Counted from the first letter of the stretch, positions 7,018 through 14,294 are shown. The stretch: DNA of 36,159 nt from Clostridia bacterium (GCA_028280575.1 JANQLN010000008.1:1-36159), one strand, 5' to 3'. A program made the numbers and translations. The notes: generated from the sequence alone by a model not told the origin.

Positions 7018-7603
7018 TGAAAAATGTTGGCAAAAGTCTTCTATATCCAACGGCTCAAATACGTTAACTGTTCAGCCGCAAAACGGAAAGCGACATTGGT
7101 AAACACGCCAGGACTGCCGGACTGCCACCGACTTATTGTCCGTCGAAACGATGGCATCGAAGGTAACGAGCGAGAATGTTTGACCATAAAACAATCCGTG
7201 GTGGATTGTTTGCCATAACCTGAACAGCCACAATGATACTCCTGCATAGTCGAGGTTGAGTCCCAGAGTGCAGCCCGGAGATTCTCGGGGAGGTGGAACT
7301 CCTGTGATACCTGTTAACCATAGGTAGTTTGAGCTGTTGCCCTATCGCTCGGGAAGCAGTGGCAAATAGAGCGCATGTTAAAAATGGAGAACAAGCATAG
7401 CCACTTTGATATCAGAAAATATGTAGCGGAACTTGTGTTCCGCTGCATCATTGTGATATTAAACCATAAAAAATAAGATGAAAAGACAATGAAAAAAGAA
7501 GCACTAAATAAATTACTGAAAAAAGATCTAGCAATCTTTTATATATATGGGTAAGACATGGGCAAACCAATGCCCTGTTTATAATGGTTCCCACTTACTA
7601 TAA
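7018..7603 (+). other. Non-coding or degenerate structured stretch
   Basis: No open frame here has a ribosome binding site or recognisable motif. The sequence is richer in G+C than its surroundings and holds several local stems: GGAG-GTGGAA-CTCC (near 7290), TTGCC...GGCAA (about 7338-7366), and the perfect hairpin AGCGGAAC-TTGT-GTTCCGCT (7425-7444). It may be a structured RNA of the element or decayed coding sequence. A 30-codon frame at 7384-7476 runs through the last hairpin and is not supported. Confidence 0.4.
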
Positions 7604-7723
7604 CTAGAGGATATTGGTTACAGCATAAAAATAAAGTTATTGTCCGCTATCAATAAGGAGAGTGTATGGCTGCGCCTGATTGTTAATGGTAAACCGATCT
7701 CGGTAAGGCTCACAGATTGGTAA
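7604..7723 (+). pseudogene. Short coding remnant without start codon
   Basis: An open stretch of 39 codons reads like a natural protein tail (KIKLLSAINKESVWLRLI, then VNGKPISVRLTDW) but has no ATG, GTG or TTG near its beginning and no ribosome binding site. It is probably a remnant of a small element gene. I do not recognise the family. Confidence 0.3.
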
Positions 7724-7782
7724 TAGGACGTTCCTGTTGTTTCATAAAATGAAATAGCGGGATTGCCGAAAGGAGGGAGTGA

Positions 7783-7992
7783 ATGAGAAAAAATCATGTT
7801 CAAAGCATCATCATACATATGCCTCATGATATGGACTTTCACGCCCTCTCCGACAAAGTAAACGGGTTTCACGCCGAAGTGATAGAACGAAGGCTCAATC
7901 AATCAAATCTAACGATAGAAGAGAAGCTTGCCGTTATAGATAAAATTATCGAAAGTCTAAAGTCAAGGGAATCGGGCGGTGTCATCAAATAA
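7783..7992 (+). CDS. Small hypothetical ICE protein
   Basis: A 69-residue protein starting at ATG with an AAAGGAGGG site 6 nt upstream. The sequence HMPHDMDFHALSDKVNGFHAEVIERRL followed by LTIEEKLAVIDKIIESLKSRE is helical and charged. Small proteins of this style sit just before the large recombinase gene in some clostridial elements; that link is from memory and not certain. No recombinase follows here; instead the end of the element and feoB are reached. Its last 30 nt overlap the convergent XRE gene. Confidence 0.6.
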   Translation: MRKNHVQSIIIHMPHDMDFHALSDKVNGFHAEVIERRLNQSNLTIEEKLAVIDKIIESLKSRESGGVIK

Positions 7993-8199
7993 GTGTTTGT
8001 AGCGCCTCCATATGTGATATGGGGGCTTTGCTTGTTTTTGCTCCCAGCTTCTTAAAGTAAAATACTTTACTCCCATTAAGGCCGCTAACTCTTCCTGTTT
8101 TAGATTGTGCTCTTTACGATATAACTTTATTTTTTCTGCATAGTCATTGTAACAATTGAGTTCAAGGTTCAATTCGGCTGTTTCTTCTTTATCAACCAT
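7963..8199 (-). CDS. Small XRE-type helix-turn-helix protein at element boundary
   Basis: A 78-residue protein with a helix-turn-helix: YAEKIKLYRKEHNLKQEELAALMGVKYFTLRSWEQKQAKPP (about 20-62). The chosen ATG (8197-8199) begins MVDKEE; the frame stays open further upstream only because it runs into feoB sequence. The gene is the last of the element before the feoB junction, so its promoter would lie in or next to the attachment site. It overlaps the 3' end of the convergent 69-residue gene. Its role, possibly regulation of excision genes, is inferred. Confidence 0.7.
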   Translation of the reverse strand: MVDKEETAELNLELNCYNDYAEKIKLYRKEHNLKQEELAALMGVKYFTLRSWEQKQAKPPYHIWRRYKHLFDDTARFP

Positions 8200-8211
8200 G
8201 GAGAACAATTT

Positions 8212-8970
8212 TGTTTCTCTTTGTGTGGTGGTGCATTCCCTACCCTGATAGCTATCATTGCCATGTTCTTTGCAGGGGTTGTTGCAGGTCCTTTCCAATC
8301 GGTTTTTTCCACACTCTTGCTAACGGGAGTTATTGTTCTGGGTGTTATAATGACACTGTTAATTTCAAAAATTCTGTCCAAAACCATATTAAAAGGGCTT
8401 CCTTCATCCTTTACCCTGGAGCTTCCTCCTTACCGGAAGCCCCAAATAGGAAGGGTTATAGTAAGGTCAATATTAGACAGGACATTATTTGTGCTGGGCC
8501 GCGCTGTTTTGGTAGCAGCGCCTGCCGGTGTTATAATATGGATTCTGGCAAATATTCAAGTGGGAGATTTAAGCCTTTTAACCCACTGTGCAGACTTTTT
8601 GGATCCCCTTGCAAGGCTGATTGGCCTGGATGGTTATATTTTAATGGCTTTCATACTCGGCTTTCCGGCAAATGAAATTGTTGTACCCATTATTATCATG
8701 AGTTACATGGCTACAGGAGGTATGCTTGAGCTTGACAGCCTCAATGAATTGAGAGAATTGCTGGTTTCTAACGGTTGGACCTGGCTTACGGCAGTTTGTG
8801 TCATGCTGTTTTCCCTAATGCATTGGCCCTGCGGCACAACATGCCTGACAATAAAAAAAGAATCCCAAAGCTGGAAATGGACCCTGGTTTCATTCCTCGT
8901 ACCAACTGTAGCAGGTATTGTAATTTGTTTTATCTTCGCAAACCTTGTCCGTCTTCTGGGCCTGGTATGA
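8212..8970 (+). pseudogene. feoB: FeoB ferrous iron transporter, C-terminal fragment
   Basis: About 250 residues match the C-terminal gate/transport region of Firmicutes FeoB: FPTLIAIIAMFFAG, then SKILSKTILKGLPSSFTLELPPYR, DRTLFVLGRAV, ILGFPANEIVVPIII and MHWPCGTTCLTIKKE, with several hydrophobic membrane segments. The GTPase domain and first half of the transporter are absent. Homology begins where family members read F-V-P-C-N-G-R-F-P-T; here it is F-S-L-C-G-G-A-F-P-T. The only start is a TTG (8221) without a ribosome binding site, so the fragment is probably not functional. The break coincides with the end of the mobile element. Confidence 0.9.
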
Positions 8971-8974
8971 ATTA

Positions 8975-9010
8975 AATATGAGCCGGAACCTTACTCTTCC
9001 GGCTCATATT
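8975..9010 (+). terminator. Terminator of feoB
   Basis: AATATGAGCCGGAA and TTCCGGCTCATATT form a perfect 14-bp stem, followed by ATTTT. It is the natural end of the feoB transcript and can also act on the minus strand. Confidence 0.88.
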
Positions 9011-9082
9011 ATTTTAGGAACTGCATCTTTAATCCTTGTAATATGACTTTTAAAATACACAAAGATTAACCATTTATGATAA

Positions 9083-10045
9083 TTATAATTCGTACTCTGC
9101 GTCGGCTAGAAGCTGCTTAATACTTTCTACCGCCAGGCCACGGCTTTTTTCCGTATTTGATATATTATCCCTTGGATTGGCACCAAGCTCTGCATAGAGC
9201 TGGTTTACCCCACAAATTAAACTCATTTGAATGGTTTCATGTGCGTTCATTGCCCTGTGGGGACGTGCGACTATCCTGGTGACCGCAGCAATTTTGGATA
9301 GCTCAATTGACGAAATCTGGCCGCTTCCATACAGGGGGATACCTTTTACCGGTATTCTCCTCATCACCGCCATGACACCAACATTGTAATCCCTTGCACG
9401 CAACATCTCATCTGCAATTTCCTCGTATCCATGCTCAGGACCAATCGGTTCTATACAGTAGTAAAGCTCCAAACCTGCTTTTTTTATCGCATCCAGGGTT
9501 TTAATCCTGACTTGTGAATCTATTGACGTATCAATTCCTTCCCTTAACCGGTTTATATGATATGCTCCTGTAAAACCGGTATCTTTAAGCCTTAAAGCCG
9601 TAGTATAATCAAAGTCTCCAATATTTGCAACAAATCTTACGTTTGCAGGCATTATTTTTTTTACCTGCTTTGCAGTATTAATGAATTCGTCTACCGGATA
9701 ATCAGCAGTTGTCATAAGAAACAAGTCGTTTATGCCATCGTTAATAAGTGCTTTGCTTTCACTTAACACCGAATTAATATCCTTTTTCCATTTACTTTCC
9801 AAGGTGTAGTGGTTTTCGCCCATTGAACAGAATTTGCAGTTTGCTGAACAGGGCTCGGCATTCAAACCAATCTGTGCAAAAATATAGGCTTTGCCGCTAA
9901 ATTCAGAACGGGTCATATCATTTGCAAATGATATTAGCCTGTAAAAATCATTGGAATTGTTTTTAATATTCAAAAGCGTTACAGCCTCTTCTTTGCCAAG
10001 AAACTTTCCGTTTCGGGCACTGTCCAGGATTTTATCTATAGTCAT
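9083..10045 (-). CDS. Radical SAM protein, biotin synthase-like
   Basis: A 320-residue radical S-adenosylmethionine enzyme. The iron-sulfur cluster motif is CSANCKFC (about residues 69-76; CX3CX2C), within EPCSANCKFCSMGENHY. Later segments (ANIGDFDYTTALRLKDTGFTGAYHI, YYCIEPIGPEHGYEEI, MRRIPVKGIPL) follow the TIM-barrel pattern of the BioB/HydE/PylB-like group. The usual biotin pathway genes are not nearby, so it should not be called BioB; the substrate is unknown. The start is supported by GGAGGG 7 nt upstream. It is monocistronic, reading away from hicB, with about 200 nt of featureless AT-rich sequence upstream. Confidence 0.82.
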   Translation of the reverse strand: MTIDKILDSARNGKFLGKEEAVTLLNIKNNSNDFYRLISFANDMTRSEFSGKAYIFAQIGLNAEPCSANCKFCSMGENHYTLESKWKKDINSVLSESKALINDGINDLFLMTTADYPVDEFINTAKQVKKIMPANVRFVANIGDFDYTTALRLKDTGFTGAYHINRLREGIDTSIDSQVRIKTLDAIKKAGLELYYCIEPIGPEHGYEEIADEMLRARDYNVGVMAVMRRIPVKGIPLYGSGQISSIELSKIAAVTRIVARPHRAMNAHETIQMSLICGVNQLYAELGANPRDNISNTEKSRGLAVESIKQLLADAEYEL

Positions 10046-10253
10046 TCATTTCCCTCCAATATTATGATGCTTGTTTTAGTATAACTATAATAAAGTCCAA
10101 TTACAATGTCTTGTAAAATATTTTTTTCTTTTATAAATTTTTGTTTATTAAGCACTTCAAACATTTTTTTCCATTTCATCATCTTCATTATTACTATTTT
10201 TTAATTTATTTACTACTCTATCGCTTACATCATAAGTTATTGAAAATCATGCA

Positions 10254-10640
10254 TTACTTATCTATATCAATTCTATGCTTTGACTTCATGCCTTTGCTTA
10301 AAATATATATAAGATATTGGTTTAAACTTATTCCTTCCTCATCAGCTTCAGCAATAAGTTCTTTGTGCATGGTTTTGGGAACCCTGACAGTTATTCTGCC
10401 TTTAAAACTATCAATGTGCGAAAACGGCTCAGGTATCTCTTTACCTTGTTCAAACGCTGTCTCAATCCAGCATATTCTTGCATCTTCACCCATTCTAATT
10501 GCCTCTTCAATTGTTTCTCCATCACTTAAGCACCCGGGCAAATCAGGATATGTTATATAATATCCTCCTCCTTCTTCGGGTGATAATTTTTCTATTTTAT
10601 TTGGATAATCTAACTTCTTGTACTCCTCTAAACTCAACAT
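10254..10640 (-). CDS. hicB: HicB-family antitoxin-like protein, no HicA partner seen
   Basis: A 128-residue protein. The N-terminal half is the HicB partial RNase H-like fold (YYITYPDLPGCLSDGETIEEAIRMGEDA, about 28-55). The C-terminal half is a ribbon-helix-helix-like DNA-binding part (RITVRVPKTMHKELIAEADEEGISLNQYLIYIL). HicB normally binds and neutralises the HicA mRNA interferase and represses the operon. No HicA-like frame is visible on either side. I chose the third ATG (10640), which lies 9 nt after GGAG; the first ATG (10649) directly abuts the ribosome binding site. Confidence 0.8.
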   Translation of the reverse strand: MLSLEEYKKLDYPNKIEKLSPEEGGGYYITYPDLPGCLSDGETIEEAIRMGEDARICWIETAFEQGKEIPEPFSHIDSFKGRITVRVPKTMHKELIAEADEEGISLNQYLIYILSKGMKSKHRIDIDK

Positions 10641-10649
10641 TATCATCAT

Positions 10650-10934
10650 CTCCTTAATAATCTCTTGCTAATAATTATTACTGATATAGAAATCTGTGCT
10701 ATAAAAAAAACAATTAAAAATATGGAAAACACTATATTATTTACTTTATTCGTTATTTTATATTAAACTGCAAAACATAAACATTATCATTTTAACATAA
10801 TTATACCACATAAATCATATTAAGCCACTTCCTATATACACTCTCCAAAACCATCTTTGTAACACTTTTTTAACTTTACTTTCTATCCCTTTTATAATTG
10901 TGTTTTCATATGGGGGCAAACAGTCCGAATCAAA
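10650..10934. other. AT-rich intergenic stretch, nothing recognised
   Basis: No gene, RNA or clear repeat is visible between hicB and the tRNA terminator. The open frame at 10815-11051 runs through a tRNA and is a shadow. Confidence 0.6.
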
Positions 10935-10967
10935 TAAAAAAGCCATAGAATCATTGATTCTACAGCT
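10935..10967 (-). terminator. Terminator of the tRNA operon
   Basis: On the minus strand TAGAATCA pairs with TGATTCTA, extended by AGC/GCT, and is followed by CTTTTTTATTT. It starts just past the tRNA-Cys CCA end. Confidence 0.8.
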
Positions 10968-10969
10968 GC

Positions 10970-11044
<75 letters not shown>

Positions 11045-11143
11045 ATACCAATACACTTGCCTAAAAAGCAGTAAACCTTTTGTTTTTGTTCTGCTGGAAT
11101 GATTCAAGGATAACCGCTGTAAACCAGTCAAGCTAAATAATTA

Positions 11144-11218
11144 TGGAGCGGGTTACGAGATTCGAACTCGCGACTTTCACCTTGGCAAGGTGACACTCTA
11201 CCACTGAGTTAAACCCGC
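11144..11218 (-). tRNA. tRNA-Gly (GCC)
   Basis: A 75-nt cloverleaf on the minus strand with 5' GCGGGTT, anticodon loop TTGCCAA (GCC), T-loop TTCGAAT and encoded CCA. Confidence 0.95.
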
Positions 11219-11246
11219 ATACTCCAGATTATCACACTCTCTATTA

Positions 11247-11322
11247 TGGTGCCCAGAGGCGGAATCGAACCACCGACACGAGGATTTTCAGTCCACTGCT
11301 CTACCGACTGAGCTATCTGGGC
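11247..11322 (-). tRNA. tRNA-Phe (GAA)
   Basis: A 76-nt cloverleaf on the minus strand with acceptor stem GCCCAGA/TCTGGGC, anticodon loop CTGAAAA (GAA), T-loop TTCGATT and encoded CCA. The anticodon stem GTGGA/TCCTC has a T-T mismatch at the 28-42 pair. Confidence 0.94.
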
Positions 11323-11362
11323 ATACCGGAAACAAAAAGTAAAACGCCTTTCGTTTCTAACC

Positions 11363-11440
11363 TGGCGACCCGGAAGGGACTCGAACCCTCGACCTCCAGC
11401 GTGACAGGCTGGCATTCTAAACCGACTGAACTACCGGGCC
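11363..11440 (-). tRNA. tRNA-Asp (GTC)
   Basis: A cloverleaf on the minus strand with 5' GGCCCGG, anticodon stem CCAGC/GCTGG with loop CTGTCAC (GTC), T-arm GAGGG-TTCGAGT-CCCTT and encoded CCA. Confidence 0.95.
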
Positions 11441-11461
11441 AAATTATTAATTTAAGCTTTC

Positions 11462-11537
11462 TGGTGGGCGCTACAGGGGTCGAACCTGTGACCCCCTGCT
11501 TGTAAGGCAGGTGCTCTCCCAGCTGAGCTAAGCGCCC
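11462..11537 (-). tRNA. tRNA-Val (TAC)
   Basis: A 76-nt cloverleaf on the minus strand with acceptor GGGCGCT/AGCGCCC, anticodon loop CTTACAA (TAC), T-loop TTCGACC and encoded CCA. It is the first tRNA of the operon. Confidence 0.95.
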
Positions 11538-11647
11538 ACAAATATAACTTTCTCCCAACAAGGCAATGCCTGGTGCCTCGTTTAGCAAGTACCCATTTTT
11601 AAATGCTAATGCACTTTTTTATTAACGTACTCACGAGACTGAGTACT

Positions 11648-11676
11648 AGTATACAATGATTAAAAATCAAAGTCAA
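11648..11676 (-). promoter_or_regulatory. Promoter of the tRNA operon
   Basis: On the minus strand TTGACT and TATACT are separated by exactly 17 nt, an almost ideal housekeeping promoter, about 110 nt upstream of tRNA-Val. A small hairpin GTACTC/GAGTAC (11627-11646) follows at the transcript start. Confidence 0.85.
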
Positions 11677-11767
11677 TACCAAATTTCTGATATTTTTTAT
11701 TTTATCTTGTTCATACTTGGGCTATCTTTATATATCATTTTTACGCTGAACCACACAATAGTCCGAT

Positions 11768-12637
11768 TCATATCAATTTCCCAATATCCTCACCATTGAA
11801 AAGATACCTTGTATTGCAAAAATGGCATTGGGTCTCAATGTTTTCCTGTTCGTCAACAAGCTTATGCAGCTCTTTTTTCCCAAGGCTTATAAGGTTTCGC
11901 TCCATTCTGTCCCTTGAGCAGGTGCATTTATATTTTATATCTGTTTTTCCCAAAATACTGACTCCTTTTTCTCCCAGCAGTAAATTGATTATATCCTCCG
12001 GTAAAAGCCCTTCCGTGATTAAGGAGGTAACAGGTTTTATGCTATTAACCTTATTTTCAATATGGCTTATGAGACTTTCATCAGCACCCGGCATAAGCTG
12101 CAAAAAATATCCTCCCGAATTGACTATATTTCCATTAAAATCTACTAATACTCCTAATGATACCACAGTAGGTATCTGCTCCGAATAAGCACAGTAATAT
12201 GCTATGTCTTCACCTATTTCCCCGGAAACAAGGTTAACCTGGCCTATATAGGGCTCTTTAAGCCCCAGGTCCTTTATAATATTCAGGTACCCCTTCCCAA
12301 TACCTGCTCCTACGTTTAATTTGCCGGCTTCGTTTAACGGAAGATGGACCCCCGGATTGCTTACATACCCCCTGACATTAGAATCTGCATCTGCTACAAC
12401 AACAATTGACCCTAACGGACCGTCACCTTTTATCTGTAAGGTAAGAGAGTGCTTTTTACCCTTCAGGGATGTGGACAGTAGTGCCGCACCCATTAGAGAA
12501 CGCCCCAATGCGGCTGAAGCAGTCGGGGAAAGCTTATGAATTTCTTTTGCTCTTGCGACCGCTTTTGTTGTTAGCGCACCAACTGCTTTAACCATTCCCT
12601 GTGCGGCTGTTGCCCTTATAAGATAATCACTTGCCAT
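11768..12637 (-). CDS. hslO: Redox-regulated chaperone Hsp33
   Basis: A cytoplasmic holdase activated by oxidation. The 289-residue protein starts at MASDYL, 5 nt after GGAGG; an in-frame start at 12679 would place the ribosome binding site inside the gene. The N-terminal domain has the family pattern SPTASAALGRSLMGAALLS and LQIKGDGPLGSIVVVADADSNVRGYV. The zinc-binding redox switch is intact near the C-terminus: CTCSRDR (CXC) and CHFC (CXXC), giving four cysteines. Family length is about 290 residues. It is a single gene with a palindrome in its upstream region. Confidence 0.95.
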   Translation of the reverse strand: MASDYLIRATAAQGMVKAVGALTTKAVARAKEIHKLSPTASAALGRSLMGAALLSTSLKGKKHSLTLQIKGDGPLGSIVVVADADSNVRGYVSNPGVHLPLNEAGKLNVGAGIGKGYLNIIKDLGLKEPYIGQVNLVSGEIGEDIAYYCAYSEQIPTVVSLGVLVDFNGNIVNSGGYFLQLMPGADESLISHIENKVNSIKPVTSLITEGLLPEDIINLLLGEKGVSILGKTDIKYKCTCSRDRMERNLISLGKKELHKLVDEQENIETQCHFCNTRYLFNGEDIGKLI

Positions 12638-12677
12638 ACTAACCTCCATTTTCTTTTTAAGCAATTTGCCCTGTATC

Positions 12678-12702
12678 AATTAATATACCCCGGATATTAA
12701 TT
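12678..12702 (-). promoter_or_regulatory. Palindrome upstream of hslO
   Basis: AATTAATAT-N7-ATATTAATT has nine-base perfect arms and lies about 40 nt before the hslO start. It could be an operator or lie in the promoter; no binding protein can be named. Confidence 0.4.
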
Positions 12703-12794
12703 ATAAACAAGTTTTTTATCCTATGCTATTGTTTTTTTAAAGATCTTTTGAGAAAATAATAATGGAAAATTTAATTGAAAAGAGGTAGTTATTT

Positions 12795-13535
12795 ATATAC
12801 ACAGGTTTTGCATACAATTATGATAAATTAACAGATGATATTGACTACAATAAATGGTCTGATTATGCAGAAAAGATTTTTAAAAAGCACTTATCAAGTC
12901 CTAAATTAATACTTGACTTAGGATGCGGTACCGGCAGCTTTTGCATTGAAATGTCAAAAAAAGGTTACGAAATGATCGGAGTGGATCTTTCTTGTGACAT
13001 GCTGTCCTGCGCCGGAGCAAAAGCCCTGGAGAACAATGTTGAAATACTGTTTTTAAACCAGGACATGAGTGATTTTGAATTGTACGGAACGGTAGATGCT
13101 GTTTTTTGTTTATTGGACACTGTAAATTATATAACTGAGCATACAAGGCTTGAGAAAATGTTCAAGCTTGTTAATAATTATCTGAATCCGTCCGGGTTAT
13201 TTATTTTTGATATTAATACAATCCATAAGTTTAAAAATGTTTTAGACGGCAATATATTTTATTCGGTTGATGAAGATATAACATTCATATGGGAGAACAG
13301 CTTTAATGAGAAAACACAAATATGCAGGTTTGACCTGACTTTTTTTGAAAAGCTTCCCGACGGCTTTTATAAGAGATATGAAGAAGTACACTATGAAAAG
13401 GCATATGGCCTGGAAATAATACTTAAGCTTTTAAACCGGTCCGGATTTAAAATAGAAGGGGTTTATGACAATCTCAGTTTTGAACTCCCCGGCGGCGGCA
13501 GTGAAAGAGTATTTTTTGTTTGCAGGAAAATATAA
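12795..13535 (+). CDS. Class I SAM-dependent methyltransferase, start codon unclear
   Basis: The S-adenosylmethionine-binding motif LILDLGCGTGSFCIEM lies at about residues 37-52, with acidic post-motif IGVDLSCDML and a C-terminal region ending YDNLSFELPGGGSERVFFVCRK, typical of small-molecule or general class I methyltransferases. Homology-like sequence (YTGFAYNYDKLTDDIDYNKW) begins upstream of the first ATG (12951), which lies after the glycine motif and would destroy the fold. Upstream, the frame closes at a TAG (12786-12788) and contains only TTA, TTT, ATA before TAC; an AGAGG sequence precedes. I place the start provisionally at ATA 12795. The substrate is unknown. The alkyltransferase gene follows after 18 nt. 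Confidence 0.75.
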   Translation: MYTGFAYNYDKLTDDIDYNKWSDYAEKIFKKHLSSPKLILDLGCGTGSFCIEMSKKGYEMIGVDLSCDMLSCAGAKALENNVEILFLNQDMSDFELYGTVDAVFCLLDTVNYITEHTRLEKMFKLVNNYLNPSGLFIFDINTIHKFKNVLDGNIFYSVDEDITFIWENSFNEKTQICRFDLTFFEKLPDGFYKRYEEVHYEKAYGLEIILKLLNRSGFKIEGVYDNLSFELPGGGSERVFFVCRKI

Positions 13536-13553
13536 AATAAAGGTGGCGCAATA

Positions 13554-13862
13554 ATGGGCTTTTTTGAAAAAGTATACAATGCGGTAAGGAAAATACCTAA
13601 GGGCAGAGTAGCTACATATGGCCAAATAGCCCGCTTGGCAGGTGATCCCCGGAAAGCAAGGATTGTAGGCTGGGCTCTGCATTCAAATCCTTATAAAGGT
13701 GAAGTCCCCTGCCATAGGGTGGTAAACAGGAACGGAAACTTAAGCGGTGCCTTTGCTTTTGAAGGAATGGACGAGCAAAAACGTCTTCTTGAAATGGAAG
13801 GGATTGTATTTGAAAAAGACGGAAGTGTTGATCTGAAAAAATATAAATGGGATGATAAATAA
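13554..13862 (+). CDS. Methylated-DNA--protein-cysteine methyltransferase-like protein (MGMT domain)
   Basis: A 102-residue protein consisting only of the DNA-binding/active-site domain of O6-alkylguanine-DNA alkyltransferases. It has the helix-turn-helix GRVATYGQIARLAGDPRKARIVGWAL and the active-site motif PCHRVV (cysteine about residue 53). Because the cysteine is present it is not a classical alkyltransferase-like protein, which has tryptophan there. It lacks the N-terminal domain of full-length Ogt/Ada-C. It repairs or senses O6-alkylguanine in DNA. AAAGGTGG precedes the ATG, 18 nt after the methyltransferase, suggesting co-transcription. Confidence 0.88.
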   Translation: MGFFEKVYNAVRKIPKGRVATYGQIARLAGDPRKARIVGWALHSNPYKGEVPCHRVVNRNGNLSGAFAFEGMDEQKRLLEMEGIVFEKDGSVDLKKYKWDDK

Positions 13863-13907
13863 AAACCGTTTTTTAAAATAATGGTAAATATCAAATTTAT
13901 TTTTAAG

Positions 13908-13936
13908 TTGACATAGTTTATCTTGTGTGATACACT
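13908..13936 (+). promoter_or_regulatory. Promoter of the cold-shock gene
   Basis: TTGACA and TACACT are separated by 17 nt. About 85 nt of leader follow before the ATG, the long untranslated region usual for cold-shock genes. Confidence 0.8.
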
Positions 13937-14025
13937 CATATTTGACTTGGTTGAAGCGTTTTGTGATTTGTATCCATAAAAGTGGGTAATATAACCGGTC
14001 AAGTAATATTTTTAGGAGGAACGAC

Positions 14026-14226
14026 ATGGAAAGAGGCAAGGTTAAATGGTTTAGCGCTGAAAAAGGTTTCGGATTTATTGAAAGAGAAGACGGAAATGAT
14101 GTTTTTGTTCATTTTTCAGCATTAAACATGGATGGTTTTAAGACTTTGGAAGAAGGCGCAGAAGTTGAGTTTGAAGTTGTTGAAGGAGCTAAAGGTCCTC
14201 AGGCAGCTAATGTTGTAAGGGCATAA
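14026..14226 (+). CDS. csp: Cold-shock protein CspA family
   Basis: A 66-residue single cold-shock domain that binds single-stranded RNA and DNA. The RNP1 motif KGFGFIE and RNP2 motif VFVHFSA are intact; the N-terminus [20 protein letters not shown] and C-terminus [10 protein letters not shown] are typical. TAGGAGGA lies 6-7 nt before the ATG. It has its own promoter and terminator. The leader may fold in a temperature-dependent way as known for csp mRNAs, but this was not evaluated. Confidence 0.96.
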   Translation: MERGKVKWFSAEKGFGFIEREDGNDVFVHFSALNMDGFKTLEEGAEVEFEVVEGAKGPQAANVVRA

Positions 14227-14260
14227 GCCTAGAGACCTCAAAATATTTTTGAGCACTTCC

Positions 14261-14294
14261 AAACCCCTGCTGGTATAATCCAACAGGGGTTTTT
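14261..14294 (+). terminator. Terminator of the cold-shock gene
   Basis: AAACCCCTG with an inner TGG pairs with CCA and CAGGGGTTTTT. It is followed by about 190 nt without a gene, up to the forespore promoter. Confidence 0.9.

Larger units (their letters stand above)
6880..7275 (+). repeat. Direct repeat copy B (longer form)
   Basis: The counterpart of 4592-4768. It keeps about 220 nt between terminator and shared tag that copy A has lost, so copy B is closer to the parental arrangement. The spacing between the two copies is 2288 nt. Confidence 0.85.
1..8225. mobile_element. Decayed integrative conjugative element, one end, inserted in feoB
   Basis: The span carries hallmark ICE genes (toprim/DUF3991-type protein, VirD4/TraG coupling protein, helix-turn-helix protein, sigma-70-like regulator, SLOG protein, XRE regulators), is AT-rich, and stops abruptly where the C-terminal part of FeoB begins between about 8200 and 8232. 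The left end lies outside the window. No recombinase, relaxase or mating-pore ATPase is visible here. The large non-coding gaps, an in-frame stop in one gene and a partial repeat of the sigma-gene tail indicate decay. The exact boundary base is not determined, because only one end can be seen. Confidence 0.75.

Noticed and set aside
7041-7321. Overlapping minus-strand frames of 60-70 codons rich in S and R.
   Set aside because: No ribosome binding sites and no recognisable motifs; partly the reverse of the duplicated tag.
7384-7476. A 30-codon frame beginning MENKHSHFDIRKYVAEL.
   Set aside because: No ribosome binding site, and a perfect hairpin lies inside it; a structured or decayed sequence is as likely.
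7618-7902. A 94-codon minus-strand frame opposite small plus-strand coding.
   Set aside because: No ribosome binding site; it lies antisense to the 69-residue gene, which has a strong GGAGGG site.
9083-10045. Naming the radical SAM gene bioB.
   Set aside because: No biotin genes nearby and the sequence only shows group-level similarity; the substrate cannot be assigned.
11209-11588. Minus-strand frames with sequences such as GSTPVAP and GSIPPLG.
   Set aside because: These are translations of tRNA genes (T-arm regions), a common false gene call.
13554-13862. Possible alkyltransferase-like (ATL) protein lacking the reactive cysteine.
   Set aside because: The PCHRV motif with cysteine is present, so an active alkyltransferase domain is the better call.
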